This document shows, one piece after another, positions 1 to 9,372 of a stretch of 64,000 nucleotides of DNA (positions are counted from its first letter, which is position 1; every line of letters starts with the position of its first letter). The stretch lies in the NCBI GenBank assembly GCA_017513135.1, contig JAFWDH010000023.1, positions 124,001-188,000 of the forward strand, in the 5' to 3' direction. The stretch is from Oscillospiraceae bacterium (lineage in GTDB: Bacteria > Bacillota > Clostridia > Oscillospirales > Ruminococcaceae). Under the pieces are notes generated by a model. It saw only the letters and a list, made by a program, of their open reading frames with translations. It was not told where the DNA came from and made no database searches. The position numbers and the translations under genes are program-made.

Positions 1-1
1 C

Positions 2-1429
2 CCTTTCGGGGCGGATACCTCCGGCAAAAACCGCTGGCGTCCGCCGCAGCCCGCAGAGGATTGGGAAGGCGTAAGGGAATGCTATGAATTCGGAGAGATC
101 TCCATGCAGAGAGTCCCCGGAAGAGATCCCGAAGCATTCTACTCAAAGGAATGGCACGTGGACCCGGATGTCAAGAGAGGAGAAAACTGCCTCACGGCAA
201 ACATCTGGACACCGGCCAAGACCGTAGATGACAAGCTTCCCGTCATGGTGTGGATCTTCGGAGGCGGCCTTCAGGAAGGGTACCCGTATGAGATGGAATT
301 TGACGGCGAGCGTATCGCGTCCCGCGGCGTTATCCTGGTATCGATAGGTTACAGGCTGAATGCTTTCGGACTTCTTGCACATCCGGAGATAACCAAGGAG
401 AATCCTGACGGACCGACGAACTTTGCGCTGCAGGATCAGGCCTTCGGCATCGCCTGGGTAAAGAGAAACATAGCCAATTTCGGAGGTGATCCGGAGAACA
501 TAACGATCTTCGGACAGTCTGCAGGCGGATTCTCTGTTGTGGCCCAGATGTGCTCCCCCAAGGCAAAAGGGCTGTTCCAGAAAGGTATCATCGAATCCAT
601 AGGCGGCATGAGACCAAAATACCCGCTGAACATGAGCATGCCTCAGGTGTCGCTTGAACAGCAGGAGAAGGAAGGCATCGAGTTCTTTGAAAAACTCGGA
701 GTCAAGACTCTTGAGGAAGCCAGGGCACTGGATGCCCAGTATATCGAGGACAAGTTCAATGAGTGCCATTATTTCTGGGGAGCCGTGACGGATGGAGTAT
801 TCCTTACCGAAATGATGGAAGATACCATTATCGGCAACAGGATGAATGACGTCAAGTTCATGGTGGGCAACACAAAGGATGAGTTCCTTATCGCCCCGGC
901 ATCTGATGACGATGCGACTGTGGAAAAATTCGTCGATGAAAAGTTCTGTCAGTATGCTGACGGATTCAGAGAAGAGGTAAAGAACGGCGGCATGGAACTT
1001 AAGGATGCGGCTGTCGTACACCAGATGGGTATCGGCAACAGACTGATGGCAGCTGTCTGCGCAAAGAACGGACTTGATTTCTATTACTACACTTTCGGAG
1101 TGTCAATACCCGGAGATGACGCCGGATGCTTCCATTCCTGCGACCTGTGGTTCCAGTTTGAGACCCTTATGAAGTGCTGGAGACCATTCAACGGACATCA
1201 TCTGGACTGCGCCAGAAAGATCTGTAACTACTGGACAAACTTCGCAAAGACCGGTGACCCGAACGGCAAAGATGCCGACGGTTCAGATCTTCCTTACTGG
1301 AGCAAGTACACAGAAGAGAGCCCCTACGGTATTCTGCTTTATGACGATATCAGAATGGAGACTGAGCCTCTCAATGCTGCCGAGCAGTACATGGTCGATA
1401 TCAACCTGAAGGAGTTCGGTGTCAAATAA
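2..1429 (+). CDS. Type-B carboxylesterase, 5' end missing
   Basis: The reading frame is already open at base 2 and aligns with the interior of the next gene, so the N-terminus lies outside the window. Visible marks of the COesterase (alpha/beta hydrolase) family are the oxyanion-hole stretch WIFGGGL, the nucleophile elbow FGQSAGG, the acidic region GNTKDEF and the histidine region CFHSCDLW. The family hydrolyses carboxylic esters; the substrate cannot be read from sequence. No signal peptide can be judged. It is followed after about 55 bases by a close paralogue in the same orientation, which suggests tandem duplication and one operon. Confidence 0.9.
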   Translation, partial: PFGADTSGKNRWRPPQPAEDWEGVRECYEFGEISMQRVPGRDPEAFYSKEWHVDPDVKRGENCLTANIWTPAKTVDDKLPVMVWIFGGGLQEGYPYEMEFDGERIASRGVILVSIGYRLNAFGLLAHPEITKENPDGPTNFALQDQAFGIAWVKRNIANFGGDPENITIFGQSAGGFSVVAQMCSPKAKGLFQKGIIESIGGMRPKYPLNMSMPQVSLEQQEKEGIEFFEKLGVKTLEEARALDAQYIEDKFNECHYFWGAVTDGVFLTEMMEDTIIGNRMNDVKFMVGNTKDEFLIAPASDDDATVEKFVDEKFCQYADGFREEVKNGGMELKDAAVVHQMGIGNRLMAAVCAKNGLDFYYYTFGVSIPGDDAGCFHSCDLWFQFETLMKCWRPFNGHHLDCARKICNYWTNFAKTGDPNGKDADGSDLPYWSKYTEESPYGILLYDDIRMETEPLNAAEQYMVDINLKEFGVK

Positions 1430-1485
1430 ACCCTGACCGCGCTCAGAAACGCGGATGACAAAATAAAAGAAATGAGGATATGCAA

Positions 1486-3066
1486 ATGTATCTGAGACAG
1501 ACAAGGACTGAGAACGGTGAGGTGCGCGGATTCCCCGGCACCAATGCCAGGATCACAGTCTACAAGGGAATCCCCTTCGCGGCGGATACAGGTTATGAGA
1601 ACAGATGGCGCGCTCCTCAGCCTGCCAAGGACTGGGAAGGCGTAAGAGACTGCTATGAGTTCGGACCTATCCCCATGCAGCGGATCCCCGGAAGAGATCC
1701 CAATGCGTTCTATGCCAAGGAGTGGCATGTGGATCCGGAAGTTCCTATGGGAGAGGACTGCCTGAGAGTCAACATCTGGACTCCGGCGCACACCAAGGAT
1801 GACAAGCTTCCGGTAATGATCTGGATCTTCGGCGGCGGCCTTATGGAAGGTTATCCGCATGAAATGGAGTTTGACGGCGAGCGTATCGCGTCCCGCGGAG
1901 TCATCCTCTGCTCGATAGGTTACAGGCTCAACGTGTTCGGCCAGCTGTGCCATCCGGAACTGACAGCTACACAGCCCGACGCTCCTGCGAACTTCTGCTT
2001 CCTGGATCAGGCTTACGGAATCGCGTGGGTAAAGAGAAACATCGCCAATTTCGGAGGCGATCCCGAGAACATCACGATCTTCGGACAGTCCGCCGGAGGC
2101 GCTTCCGTGCTGACGCATATGTGCGCATCACAGTCTGAGGGCCTTTTCCAAAAATGCATAGTTGAGTCATTCAACCCGGTAAATCCTGACGTTCCCAGGA
2201 CAGCAGCTTTCCCCGCGCATACTTTTGCGGATGTGGAAGCTCAGGGAGTCAAGTTCTTTGAAATGCTCGGCGTAAAGACGCTTGAGGAAGCGAGAAAGCT
2301 TGACGCGCAGTTCATCATGGATACCTATAACAAGAGCGGACTGTTCATCGGAAACGTGACAGATCCTGTCTACAACAAAGGCAACCTCGCTGATGAGCTG
2401 CTTGCTAACAAGTTCCATGACGTACAGTTCATCATAGGCAACACAGTAGACGAGTTCACCGTGGGTCCGTCCGTCGATCCGATGGCGCAGTACAGGAACG
2501 CAGCTGACGGAGATGTTGCACCGGTGATGCCCGACTTTGACAAGGAAGAAGAAGTCATGAAATGGATCGATGAGCATTACGGCGAGTATGCTGATGGATT
2601 CAAAGAGATAGTAAAAGCTGATCCCAGACCTGCCAAGGTTGCGGCAACAGTGAGCAGAGTTGCGATCGGCAATGACATCCTTGTGGCTGAGCTTGCAAAA
2701 CTCGGAAGAAGCTTTTACTTCTACAACTTCGATCCGGAGATCCCCGGCGACGATGCAGGATCATTCCATTCCAGCGACCTGTGGTTCGAGTTCGAGACTC
2801 TTGCAAGATGCTGGAGACCCTGGGACGGACATCATTATGACCTTGCCAGGAAGATGTGCAACTACTGGACCAACTTCGCCAAGACAGGAGATCCGAACGG
2901 CAACGATGCTGACGGCACACCGATGCCTCACTGGGATCCCGTTACACCTGAGAAACCCTATCCTATGCAGTTCTTCGATACCATCCAGATGGCTACAGGA
3001 CCGCGCTCACCTCAGGATAAATATGTCTTCGACATCTATTTCAAGGAAAAAGAGAAGAAGGCCTGA
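1486..3066 (+). CDS. Type-B carboxylesterase
   Basis: Full-length (526 aa) paralogue of the upstream partial gene, with long shared blocks such as EFDGERIASRGVIL and WVKRNIANFGGDPENITIFG. The oxyanion hole GGGL, nucleophile elbow GQSAGG, acidic GNTVDEF and histidine block SFHSSDLWFEF are all present, so it should be catalytically competent. No signal peptide is visible, suggesting a cytoplasmic enzyme. An in-frame ATG lies at 1480, but the GAGG at 1474-1477 is only two bases from it and eight from the ATG at 1486, so 1486 is preferred. It probably shares a transcript with the first esterase, ending at the hairpin at 3083-3121. Substrate unknown; plant-derived esters are a guess. Confidence 0.93.
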   Translation: MYLRQTRTENGEVRGFPGTNARITVYKGIPFAADTGYENRWRAPQPAKDWEGVRDCYEFGPIPMQRIPGRDPNAFYAKEWHVDPEVPMGEDCLRVNIWTPAHTKDDKLPVMIWIFGGGLMEGYPHEMEFDGERIASRGVILCSIGYRLNVFGQLCHPELTATQPDAPANFCFLDQAYGIAWVKRNIANFGGDPENITIFGQSAGGASVLTHMCASQSEGLFQKCIVESFNPVNPDVPRTAAFPAHTFADVEAQGVKFFEMLGVKTLEEARKLDAQFIMDTYNKSGLFIGNVTDPVYNKGNLADELLANKFHDVQFIIGNTVDEFTVGPSVDPMAQYRNAADGDVAPVMPDFDKEEEVMKWIDEHYGEYADGFKEIVKADPRPAKVAATVSRVAIGNDILVAELAKLGRSFYFYNFDPEIPGDDAGSFHSSDLWFEFETLARCWRPWDGHHYDLARKMCNYWTNFAKTGDPNGNDADGTPMPHWDPVTPEKPYPMQFFDTIQMATGPRSPQDKYVFDIYFKEKEKKA

Positions 3067-3082
3067 TAGGACAAACTCGATC

Positions 3083-3125
3083 ACGGCAGGAAGAAGGCGT
3101 CAGAAGCCGGCTTCCTGCCGTCTTT
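3083..3125 (+). terminator. Hairpin after the esterase pair
   Basis: Perfect 11-bp stem ACGGCAGGAAG (3083-3093) with CTTCCTGCCGT (3111-3121), followed by only a short T tract (CTTTG). A modest terminator separating the first two esterases from the third, which has its own -10 box. Confidence 0.6.
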
Positions 3126-3151
3126 GATTCTCAACCGCACTGCTCTTGGGG

Positions 3152-3157
3152 TATAAT
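3152..3157 (+). promoter_or_regulatory. -10 box for the third esterase
   Basis: Consensus TATAAT at 3152-3157, 31 bases before the start codon. No convincing -35 is seen at 16-18 bp; TTGATT at 3124-3129 is too far away. The position just after a hairpin and before a strong ribosome binding site supports a promoter. Confidence 0.5.
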
Positions 3158-3188
3158 CAAAGAGAACGATAACAGGAGGATTTCATAC

Positions 3189-4736
3189 ATGGCTTATCTA
3201 TATGATCCGGTAGAACCCGTAGTACAGACTAAATACGGAAAACTGAGAGGCTATACCTTTGGAGATGTAAACCATTTCCTGGGAGTGCGCTATGCTAAAG
3301 CGAAAAGATTCCATATGCCGGAGGAACCTGACAGCTGGGAAGGCATAAAGGAGGCTAAGACTTTCGGCGCGACCATGCTTCAGATGAATCCCTACAGGCC
3401 GGTCGCCAGAAACATGGGGCTTAATATACCCTGGGCTGAGAGCGAGGACTGCTATTTCCTCAATGTCTGGGCACCCAGACATGATGACGGAAAACTCAGA
3501 CCTGTTTTCGTGTATATGCACGGCGGCGGTTTCTTCGCAGGTTCTTCGATAATGGAAGTCGAGAACATGGAAGGATTCAACATGGCCAACAAAGCCGATG
3601 TGGTGTTCGTATCCATGAACCACAGGCTCAATGTGCTTGGACATCTTAATCTGGCAGACTACGGCGACGAGTTCGAGAACTCCAAGAACCTCGGCATCGC
3701 AGATCTCGTCGCAGCACTGAAGTGGATCCATGAGAATATCAAGGCTTTCGGCGGGGATCCCGATAATGTAACGATCTCAGGACACTCGGGAGGCGGCGGT
3801 AAGGTCCTCAGCATGTACCAGATCGAAGAGGCGAAGGACTATTTCACCAGGGGCATCGTAATGAGCGGAGTCCTTGATGACGGACCCGAGACCACGGAAG
3901 AAGAATCCAGGCTCCTGGCAAAGACGATGATGGATCATCTCGGGATTACAAGAGAGAATATCGACAAGGTCTATGAAGTTCCTTTCAGTGATCTGGTCGA
4001 TGCATACAGGGCGGCACAGAAGATCCTGATCCCTCAGGGCGTCAATGTCGGGCTTGCTCCTCTTAAGAACGATTATTTCAAAGGTTTCCCGATCTCTGAC
4101 GGATTCTGCGAATGGTCGAAGGACAAGGATCTGATGCTCGGCACGACTTTAAGCGAGTTCAATTTCAAGGTACATATCCCGGTGGATAAAAAGGTCGCAA
4201 TGACGGAAGATGAAAAGCTCGCAATGATCGCGGACAGGTTCGGCGAGAGATACGGCGAACTGCTAGAGCTTTTCAAGAAGGCATATCCGGACCACGACAT
4301 TCTGGACCTTATGTATCTTGATGCCGGCTTCAGACGGCCGAGCTGTGAGACAGCGAAGATCCACTCTCAGGTAAGCGCATTTGATAATACATATATCTAT
4401 CTGTTTGCTTTTAATATGCCTTCTGAGGGAAGGATGCCTGCATGGCACGGGGCGGATATCCCGTTCGCGTTCTGGAACTCGGAGAAAGCTCCTATTGATA
4501 ATGAGCCTGTATACGGCAAGCAGAATGCAGACGCCATAGGCAACGCATACCTTAACTTCATAAAGTGCGGAAACCCGAACAACGAGTATCTGCCTGAGTG
4601 GAAGACATACACGGCTGAACACAGGTATACGATGGTCATAGACAAAAAGAACGAGCTCAAGGAGGCTTATGATGAAGAACTGATCAAGCTATACATCGAA
4701 CTGTGCCCTCCGCTCAACTGGAGCCCGCTGAACTGA
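3189..4736 (+). CDS. Type-B carboxylesterase, divergent paralogue
   Basis: 515 aa COesterase-family protein. It has HGGGFFAGS as oxyanion hole, GHSGGGG as nucleophile elbow, TTLSEF as probable acid position and PAWHGADIPF as the catalytic histidine block. It is clearly more distant from the two upstream esterases than they are from each other, so it is an older duplication or a different specificity. AGGAGG at 3175-3180 precedes the ATG at good spacing. No signal peptide is visible. Followed 16 bases later by a DUF554 gene, probably on the same transcript. Ester hydrolysis is a family assignment; the natural substrate is unknown. Confidence 0.92.
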   Translation: MAYLYDPVEPVVQTKYGKLRGYTFGDVNHFLGVRYAKAKRFHMPEEPDSWEGIKEAKTFGATMLQMNPYRPVARNMGLNIPWAESEDCYFLNVWAPRHDDGKLRPVFVYMHGGGFFAGSSIMEVENMEGFNMANKADVVFVSMNHRLNVLGHLNLADYGDEFENSKNLGIADLVAALKWIHENIKAFGGDPDNVTISGHSGGGGKVLSMYQIEEAKDYFTRGIVMSGVLDDGPETTEEESRLLAKTMMDHLGITRENIDKVYEVPFSDLVDAYRAAQKILIPQGVNVGLAPLKNDYFKGFPISDGFCEWSKDKDLMLGTTLSEFNFKVHIPVDKKVAMTEDEKLAMIADRFGERYGELLELFKKAYPDHDILDLMYLDAGFRRPSCETAKIHSQVSAFDNTYIYLFAFNMPSEGRMPAWHGADIPFAFWNSEKAPIDNEPVYGKQNADAIGNAYLNFIKCGNPNNEYLPEWKTYTAEHRYTMVIDKKNELKEAYDEELIKLYIELCPPLNWSPLN

Positions 4737-4752
4737 GATACAGAGGACGACG

Positions 4753-5463
4753 ATGGGGACTTTTGTAAATGTAGCCGCTATAATCGCAGGAGGACTGTTA
4801 GGCCTTCTGTTCGGGAGGAAGATCTCCGAACAGTTTAGGGACACCCTAAGCAAAGCCTGCGGTGTCAGCACTCTTTTTCTGGGCATCACCGGAGCGCTGG
4901 AAGAAATGATGTCTGTTTCCGGAGAAAAGGTCAGCAGCGGACGTGGAATGTTTCTCGTCATATGCATGGTGCTGGGAGCGGTGACCGGTGAACTGCTGGA
5001 TCTGGACAGGAGGTTCGAGGATCTGGGAGGATGGCTCCGTGACAAGAGCGGAAACTCCGGAGAATCCGGGTTCATAGACGGCTTTGTCACTGCTACGTTC
5101 ACTGTATGCATAGGGGCAATGACCATAATAGGATCTTTCAACGACGGCATATACGGGGATCGTTCTGTGCTGTTTACCAAGTCTGTCCTGGATTTCATAA
5201 TCGTTATGGTGCTTACAGGGACAAAAGGGATCGGCTGTATGTTCTCAGCGGTACCGGTAGCCGTGATACAGGGCATTCTGACCATAACAGCAGGATTTAT
5301 TGAACCGCTGCTTACCGAACAGGCTCTTGTGAATCTCTCCATGGTCGGTTCTGTTCTTATATTCTGTGTGGGTATCAATCTCATCTGGGAAAAGAAGATC
5401 CGGGTCGCAAATTATCTGCCTGCGCTGGTATTTGCTGTCGGAGCTGCTTATATCCCTATCTGA
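4753..5463 (+). CDS. DUF554 family integral membrane protein
   Basis: 236 aa, almost entirely hydrophobic, with the N-terminal MGTFVNVAAIIAGGLLGL and GKISEQFRD-like pattern and GxxTGE segments typical of DUF554 (YdfK/YqgA-like) proteins. About seven membrane spans are visible. The family has no proven biochemical role; a transport or channel function is only speculation. GAGG at 4743-4746 serves as ribosome binding site. The gap to the preceding esterase is 16 bases, so it is likely the last gene of that transcript, closed by the hairpin at 5486-5518. Confidence 0.88.
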   Translation: MGTFVNVAAIIAGGLLGLLFGRKISEQFRDTLSKACGVSTLFLGITGALEEMMSVSGEKVSSGRGMFLVICMVLGAVTGELLDLDRRFEDLGGWLRDKSGNSGESGFIDGFVTATFTVCIGAMTIIGSFNDGIYGDRSVLFTKSVLDFIIVMVLTGTKGIGCMFSAVPVAVIQGILTITAGFIEPLLTEQALVNLSMVGSVLIFCVGINLIWEKKIRVANYLPALVFAVGAAYIPI

Positions 5464-5485
5464 AATAAATTCTCAGAACAATAAC

Positions 5486-5525
5486 AGGATCCCTCCGCCC
5501 AATGAGTGGAGGGATCCTCATTTAT
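5486..5525 (+). terminator. Terminator after DUF554 gene
   Basis: Perfect 11-bp stem AGGATCCCTCC (5486-5496) / GGAGGGATCCT (5508-5518) with an 11-base loop, followed by CATTTATTT. Separates the esterase block from the galactosidase operon. Confidence 0.75.
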
Positions 5526-5559
5526 TTAAGGATGAGATGTGCGATTTCGAATAAAAAAG

Positions 5560-5598
5560 ATATCTACAATTGACGACTATTTGTAGATATTCTACAAT
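5560..5598 (+). promoter_or_regulatory. Alpha-galactosidase promoter with overlapping operators
   Basis: A near-consensus promoter reads TTGACG (5570-5575), 17-bp spacer, TACAAT (5593-5598). It is embedded in two dyads that share a half-site: ATATCTACAA (5560-5569) with TTGTAGATAT (5581-5590), a perfect 10-bp inverted repeat flanking the -35, and TTGTAGA (5581-5587) with TCTACAA (5591-5597), a perfect 7-bp repeat with a 3-bp gap over the -10. Three TCTACAA-type half-sites cover the promoter, so a dimeric repressor is the natural reading. No regulator gene lies nearby. Confidence 0.75.
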
Positions 5599-5626
5599 AG
5601 TAGCAACTGTTTCAAGGAGCTATCAA

Positions 5627-7891
5627 ATGATACAGATCAAGAACAATGTGTTTCTTCTTAAAAATGAAAACATATCTTACATGTTCCGGGTTACAAAAGA
5701 CGGTAATCTGGAGCATCTGCATTTCGGAGCGCCTGTTGAAATAGATGATGAAGACGCTTTTGCAGTGAGATACGGTGTCGGCTGGGGAAGCACTGGAGGA
5801 CCGGAGGGCGAGGAGTTCCCGATGTATCTTCCCATGGAGTGGAGCTCTCTGGGAAGAGGGGATTACAGGGAAAGCCCGATGGAACTTGACCAGGAGATAC
5901 CTGCTGCGTTCAAATACACCTCTTATAAAGAGTACGATCATACAGTAGCCATTGAATGCGGACTGCCACAGGCTCACGGTGACGCAGAGACGCTGGAGAT
6001 CATCATGACAAGTCCCAGCCAGATGTCGCTGCATCTGTTTTATACATTATTTGATACTGCAGTCACCAGACGGGCGGTGTTTCGCAATGAGACCAGAAGA
6101 AGTATTAATGTAGAGAAAATGATGTCCTCCATGATGGATATCCAGGGGGACTATGAGATAACGACGTACAACGGCGCGTGGATCGCCGAGATGCAGCCTT
6201 ACAGGGCGAAGGTAGGTATGTCCGGCATAGTGAATGAAAGCACTACCGGTTTCTCTTCTGCTCTTCACAACCCGGGATTCATACTCAGTGAACCGGACGC
6301 AACGGAGACGGACGGCGTCGTCATGGGCTTTAACCTGATTTATTCCGGCAATCACTATTCCCGTGTACAGCGTTCAAATGAGGGACTTATCAGGATAGTG
6401 CAGGGGATCTCACCTGTGTCTTTTGACTGGCTGCTTGGACCGGGAAAACAGTTTGAGACACCGGAAGCGGTCATGGTATGGTCCGCAAGCGGCTTCGGCG
6501 GTATGTCGGAGAATATGCACAGATTCATTAATGAGCATATCATTCCGCAGTACTGGCACAACAGGGAGAGGCCTGTCCTCTATAATGACTGGGAAGGCTG
6601 CATGTTTGATTTCACCGAATCCAAGCTCATCTCCCTCGCAAAAAAGGCGAAGGAACTCGGATGTGAACTGTTCGTTCTTGACGACGGCTGGTTCGGAGAG
6701 AGAAACAGTGATAAGGCAGGACTCGGAGATTACAACGTCAATAAAAAGAAGCTCCCGAACGGACTGTCGGGGCTGCAGAAGAAACTTGGTGATCTCGGAC
6801 TCGATTTCGGACTTTGGTTTGAGCCGGAAGCAGTAAATCCCGACAGCGACCTGTTCAGAAAGCATCCGGACTGGGCTATACAGTCTGATGACGGAGTCAC
6901 TGTCCTTGGCAGAAATGAGCTGCTGTTGGATCTGTCGCTTCCGGAAGTCAGAGACTATATAGTTGAGAACGTATCAAGATGTATCGATGAGGGAAAAGTC
7001 TCATATGTAAAGTGGGACATGAACAGACACTCCACCGCGCTGGGGGCAAGTGCTCACAGGTATATACTTGGCCTGTATGATGTTCTAAGAAGGATATTCG
7101 GACCACGGCCGGAGGTGCTGCTTGAGAGCTGTTCTTCAGGAGGCAACAGGTTCGACCTGGGTATGCTCTGCTTCTCTCCGCAGATATGGGCTTCCGACAA
7201 TACCGATGCGGTGGAGAGGTGCAGGATCCAGTATCAGCTGTCGTATCTGTATCCTTTGTCCACGATCGGAGCGCATGTTTCCGCAGCTCCTCATTCACAG
7301 ACGCTGAGAGATACGCCGCTGAGTACCAGAGGAAACATATCTTTCTTCGGACTGCTTGGGTATGAGTTCGATCTGGCGGATCTTACGCCTGTGGAGACTG
7401 ATGAGATCAAGAATCAGATCGCTTTTTATAAAAAATACAGGAATCTGTTCCAGTTCGGATCATTCAGGAGGCTGAAAGCTGCGGAAGGAATCAGCATGCA
7501 GGTCAGCGGAGACGGCACTGCGGTCGCTGGGCTGTTTCACGAGCTCGTCCATGCCGCACCCGGCTATGAAAGGCTGTATCCGAGGGGACTTGATCCAAAG
7601 AAGGTATACAGTGTACTAAGTAGACGGCAGCTGCTCAATGCCACCAAGTTCGGCGGGCTTCTCAGACATGTACTGCCCATCCGGGTCAAACCTGACGGAG
7701 CGGTCGTCCGCACGGCCGGAAAGATATACAGGATGAACGACGCGGTGAGGGAGTGCGACGCGACAGGCGCTGCGCTGATGAGCGGGATGTCGCTTAACGC
7801 AAGATTCATGGGAACCGGTTATGATCCCAGCATGAGGATGCAGGGGGACTTCAGTTCCAATATATACGTGATAACAACGGAGGAGACATGA
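5627..7891 (+). CDS. Alpha-galactosidase, GH36
   Basis: 754 aa, the usual length for a GH36 alpha-galactosidase, which releases terminal alpha-1,6-galactose from raffinose-family sugars, melibiose and galactomannan. Motifs in order: DDGWFG, WFEPE, YVKWDMNRH with the predicted nucleophile D464, ESCSSGGNRFD, and ASDNTDA with the predicted acid/base D524. There is no signal peptide, so it acts in the cytoplasm on imported sugar. The start at 5627 is chosen because AAGGAG at 5614-5619 lies seven bases before it; an upstream in-frame ATG at 5570 falls inside the promoter. The stop overlaps the start of the symporter gene by four bases, giving translational coupling. Confidence 0.95.
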   Translation: MIQIKNNVFLLKNENISYMFRVTKDGNLEHLHFGAPVEIDDEDAFAVRYGVGWGSTGGPEGEEFPMYLPMEWSSLGRGDYRESPMELDQEIPAAFKYTSYKEYDHTVAIECGLPQAHGDAETLEIIMTSPSQMSLHLFYTLFDTAVTRRAVFRNETRRSINVEKMMSSMMDIQGDYEITTYNGAWIAEMQPYRAKVGMSGIVNESTTGFSSALHNPGFILSEPDATETDGVVMGFNLIYSGNHYSRVQRSNEGLIRIVQGISPVSFDWLLGPGKQFETPEAVMVWSASGFGGMSENMHRFINEHIIPQYWHNRERPVLYNDWEGCMFDFTESKLISLAKKAKELGCELFVLDDGWFGERNSDKAGLGDYNVNKKKLPNGLSGLQKKLGDLGLDFGLWFEPEAVNPDSDLFRKHPDWAIQSDDGVTVLGRNELLLDLSLPEVRDYIVENVSRCIDEGKVSYVKWDMNRHSTALGASAHRYILGLYDVLRRIFGPRPEVLLESCSSGGNRFDLGMLCFSPQIWASDNTDAVERCRIQYQLSYLYPLSTIGAHVSAAPHSQTLRDTPLSTRGNISFFGLLGYEFDLADLTPVETDEIKNQIAFYKKYRNLFQFGSFRRLKAAEGISMQVSGDGTAVAGLFHELVHAAPGYERLYPRGLDPKKVYSVLSRRQLLNATKFGGLLRHVLPIRVKPDGAVVRTAGKIYRMNDAVRECDATGAALMSGMSLNARFMGTGYDPSMRMQGDFSSNIYVITTEET

Positions 7892-9252
7892 GTAAACAGG
7901 CAAAAAGAAACAAGTATTTCTTCGGGCTCGGAACGATAGGAAGGGATATGTTCTACGCCTTTGAATCCAATGCGCTGCTCTATTTTCTGAGCAATATCCT
8001 CAGCTTGCCGCTGTCCGTGTTTACAGCAGTGAGCCTTGTACTTTCGCTCATGAGGATATTCGACGCGCTCAATGACCCTGTCACAGGCATGCTGGTCGAC
8101 AATATCAGGTCGCCATGGGGTAAATTCAAGCCTGCTATCCTCGGAGGAGGACTGGTCAGTGTGATCTTCTATCTGGTCCTGTTCAGTGAGATCGGCAGCG
8201 GAACGACATATGTCATCATTTTCGCGGTGGCGTATTTCCTGTGGGATATCTCGTACGGGATCAACGATATCGGATACTGGACTCTGATGCCCGCAATGAC
8301 TACTGACCAGAAGGAACGTGAGAGCATAGGTGCGTTTGCACGCATATGCGCAAACATAGGCATGTATATCATAATGGTAGGCTGGCAGCCGATCACCAGC
8401 GCCTTCGGAAACACGAGACAAAGCTGGTTCTGGGTAGCTGTCGTCATGTGTGCCATGTATCTCCTGTTCCTGTGTTTCCCTCTTTTCGGCGTAAAAGAGA
8501 AGAGACTGGCCAAGGACGAAGGGGAAGAGACTACTCTGAAGGATATGTGGAAAGCCCTTACACAGAATGACCAGCTGATGTGGACAGCTCTTGCGATGGC
8601 GCTGTTTATGGTCGGTTACTGCATCACGACAGGATTTGCGACGTATTACATGCAGTATGTATACGGAGACATAAACATGTACCCGGTACTTGCGGGCGTG
8701 TGCGGGATCGCTCAGCTGGCGGCACTGATAGTGTTTCCTGCATTTTCAAAGAAATTCAACAGAAAACAGCTGTATTCCTTCTCTACGGTCCTCATTATTG
8801 CCGGATATGTACTGTTCGCGTTTGCTGAAGTGTCGCTTGTCCTGATCGGTGTTGCTGCAGTTCTTATCTTTGTGGCGCAGGCGTTTATCCAGCTGCTTAT
8901 GCTGATGTTCCTTGCTGATACGATAGAATATGGGCAGTGGAAGCTCGGCAGAAGACATGAGTCTGTTACATTCTCAATACAGCCTCTGATCAACAAGATA
9001 GGGGGAGCTCTTTCCACCGGAGTCATCAGCGTTTCTGTCATTCTGGCAGGCATCAAGACCAGGGACAGCGATGTTGCAGCTGAAGCGATATCAGCTTCCG
9101 GAGTGACTACGATCAAGATCGCGATGCTTCTGATCCCGGTTATCTGTATCGTGGCAGGATTTGTGATCTATCTGAAGAAATATAAGATAGATGAAGAATT
9201 CTATGCCGGAATGATCAGTGATCTGAAAGACAGGGGCGAGATAGAAGAATAA
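7888..9252 (+). CDS. GPH-family sugar:cation symporter (MelB-like)
   Basis: 454 aa with about 12 membrane spans and the GPH signature near the N-terminus, RIFDALNDPVTGMLVDN. This family (melibiose, lactose and glucuronide carriers of the major facilitator superfamily) couples sugar uptake to cation movement. The ATG overlaps the alpha-galactosidase stop as ATGA, with GGAGG just upstream inside the previous gene, so the two proteins form a cytoplasmic hydrolase plus importer unit for alpha-galactosides. Specificity for melibiose or raffinose is inferred from the partner enzyme, not seen. Ends before the hairpin at 9274-9306. Confidence 0.92.
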   Translation: MSKQAKRNKYFFGLGTIGRDMFYAFESNALLYFLSNILSLPLSVFTAVSLVLSLMRIFDALNDPVTGMLVDNIRSPWGKFKPAILGGGLVSVIFYLVLFSEIGSGTTYVIIFAVAYFLWDISYGINDIGYWTLMPAMTTDQKERESIGAFARICANIGMYIIMVGWQPITSAFGNTRQSWFWVAVVMCAMYLLFLCFPLFGVKEKRLAKDEGEETTLKDMWKALTQNDQLMWTALAMALFMVGYCITTGFATYYMQYVYGDINMYPVLAGVCGIAQLAALIVFPAFSKKFNRKQLYSFSTVLIIAGYVLFAFAEVSLVLIGVAAVLIFVAQAFIQLLMLMFLADTIEYGQWKLGRRHESVTFSIQPLINKIGGALSTGVISVSVILAGIKTRDSDVAAEAISASGVTTIKIAMLLIPVICIVAGFVIYLKKYKIDEEFYAGMISDLKDRGEIEE

Positions 9253-9273
9253 GCGTAATTCCCCAAAGCATAT

Positions 9274-9310
9274 CGGAGCGGCATGTCATTTAGAGATGCC
9301 GCTCCGGTTT
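9274..9310 (+). terminator. Terminator of the galactosidase operon
   Basis: Perfect 11-bp stem CGGAGCGGCAT (9274-9284) / ATGCCGCTCCG (9296-9306) followed by GTTTG. The T tract is the beginning of the next promoter. Confidence 0.75.
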
Positions 9311-9337
9311 GACAAACGATATCTGCTGGGATATAAT
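9309..9337 (+). promoter_or_regulatory. Consensus promoter for tRNA-Ser
   Basis: Perfect TTGACA (9309-9314), 17-bp spacer and perfect TATAAT (9332-9337), 36 bases before the mature tRNA. The -35 overlaps the tail of the upstream terminator. Confidence 0.85.
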
Positions 9338-9372
9338 CTCTCTTACAGTTTTATAATGAAACTTTGGCACGT

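Noticed and set aside
143-1021. 292-codon minus-strand frame inside the first esterase, and a similar one in the second
   Set aside because: Mirror of the conserved esterase coding sequence; the two shadows resemble each other only because the sense genes are paralogues.
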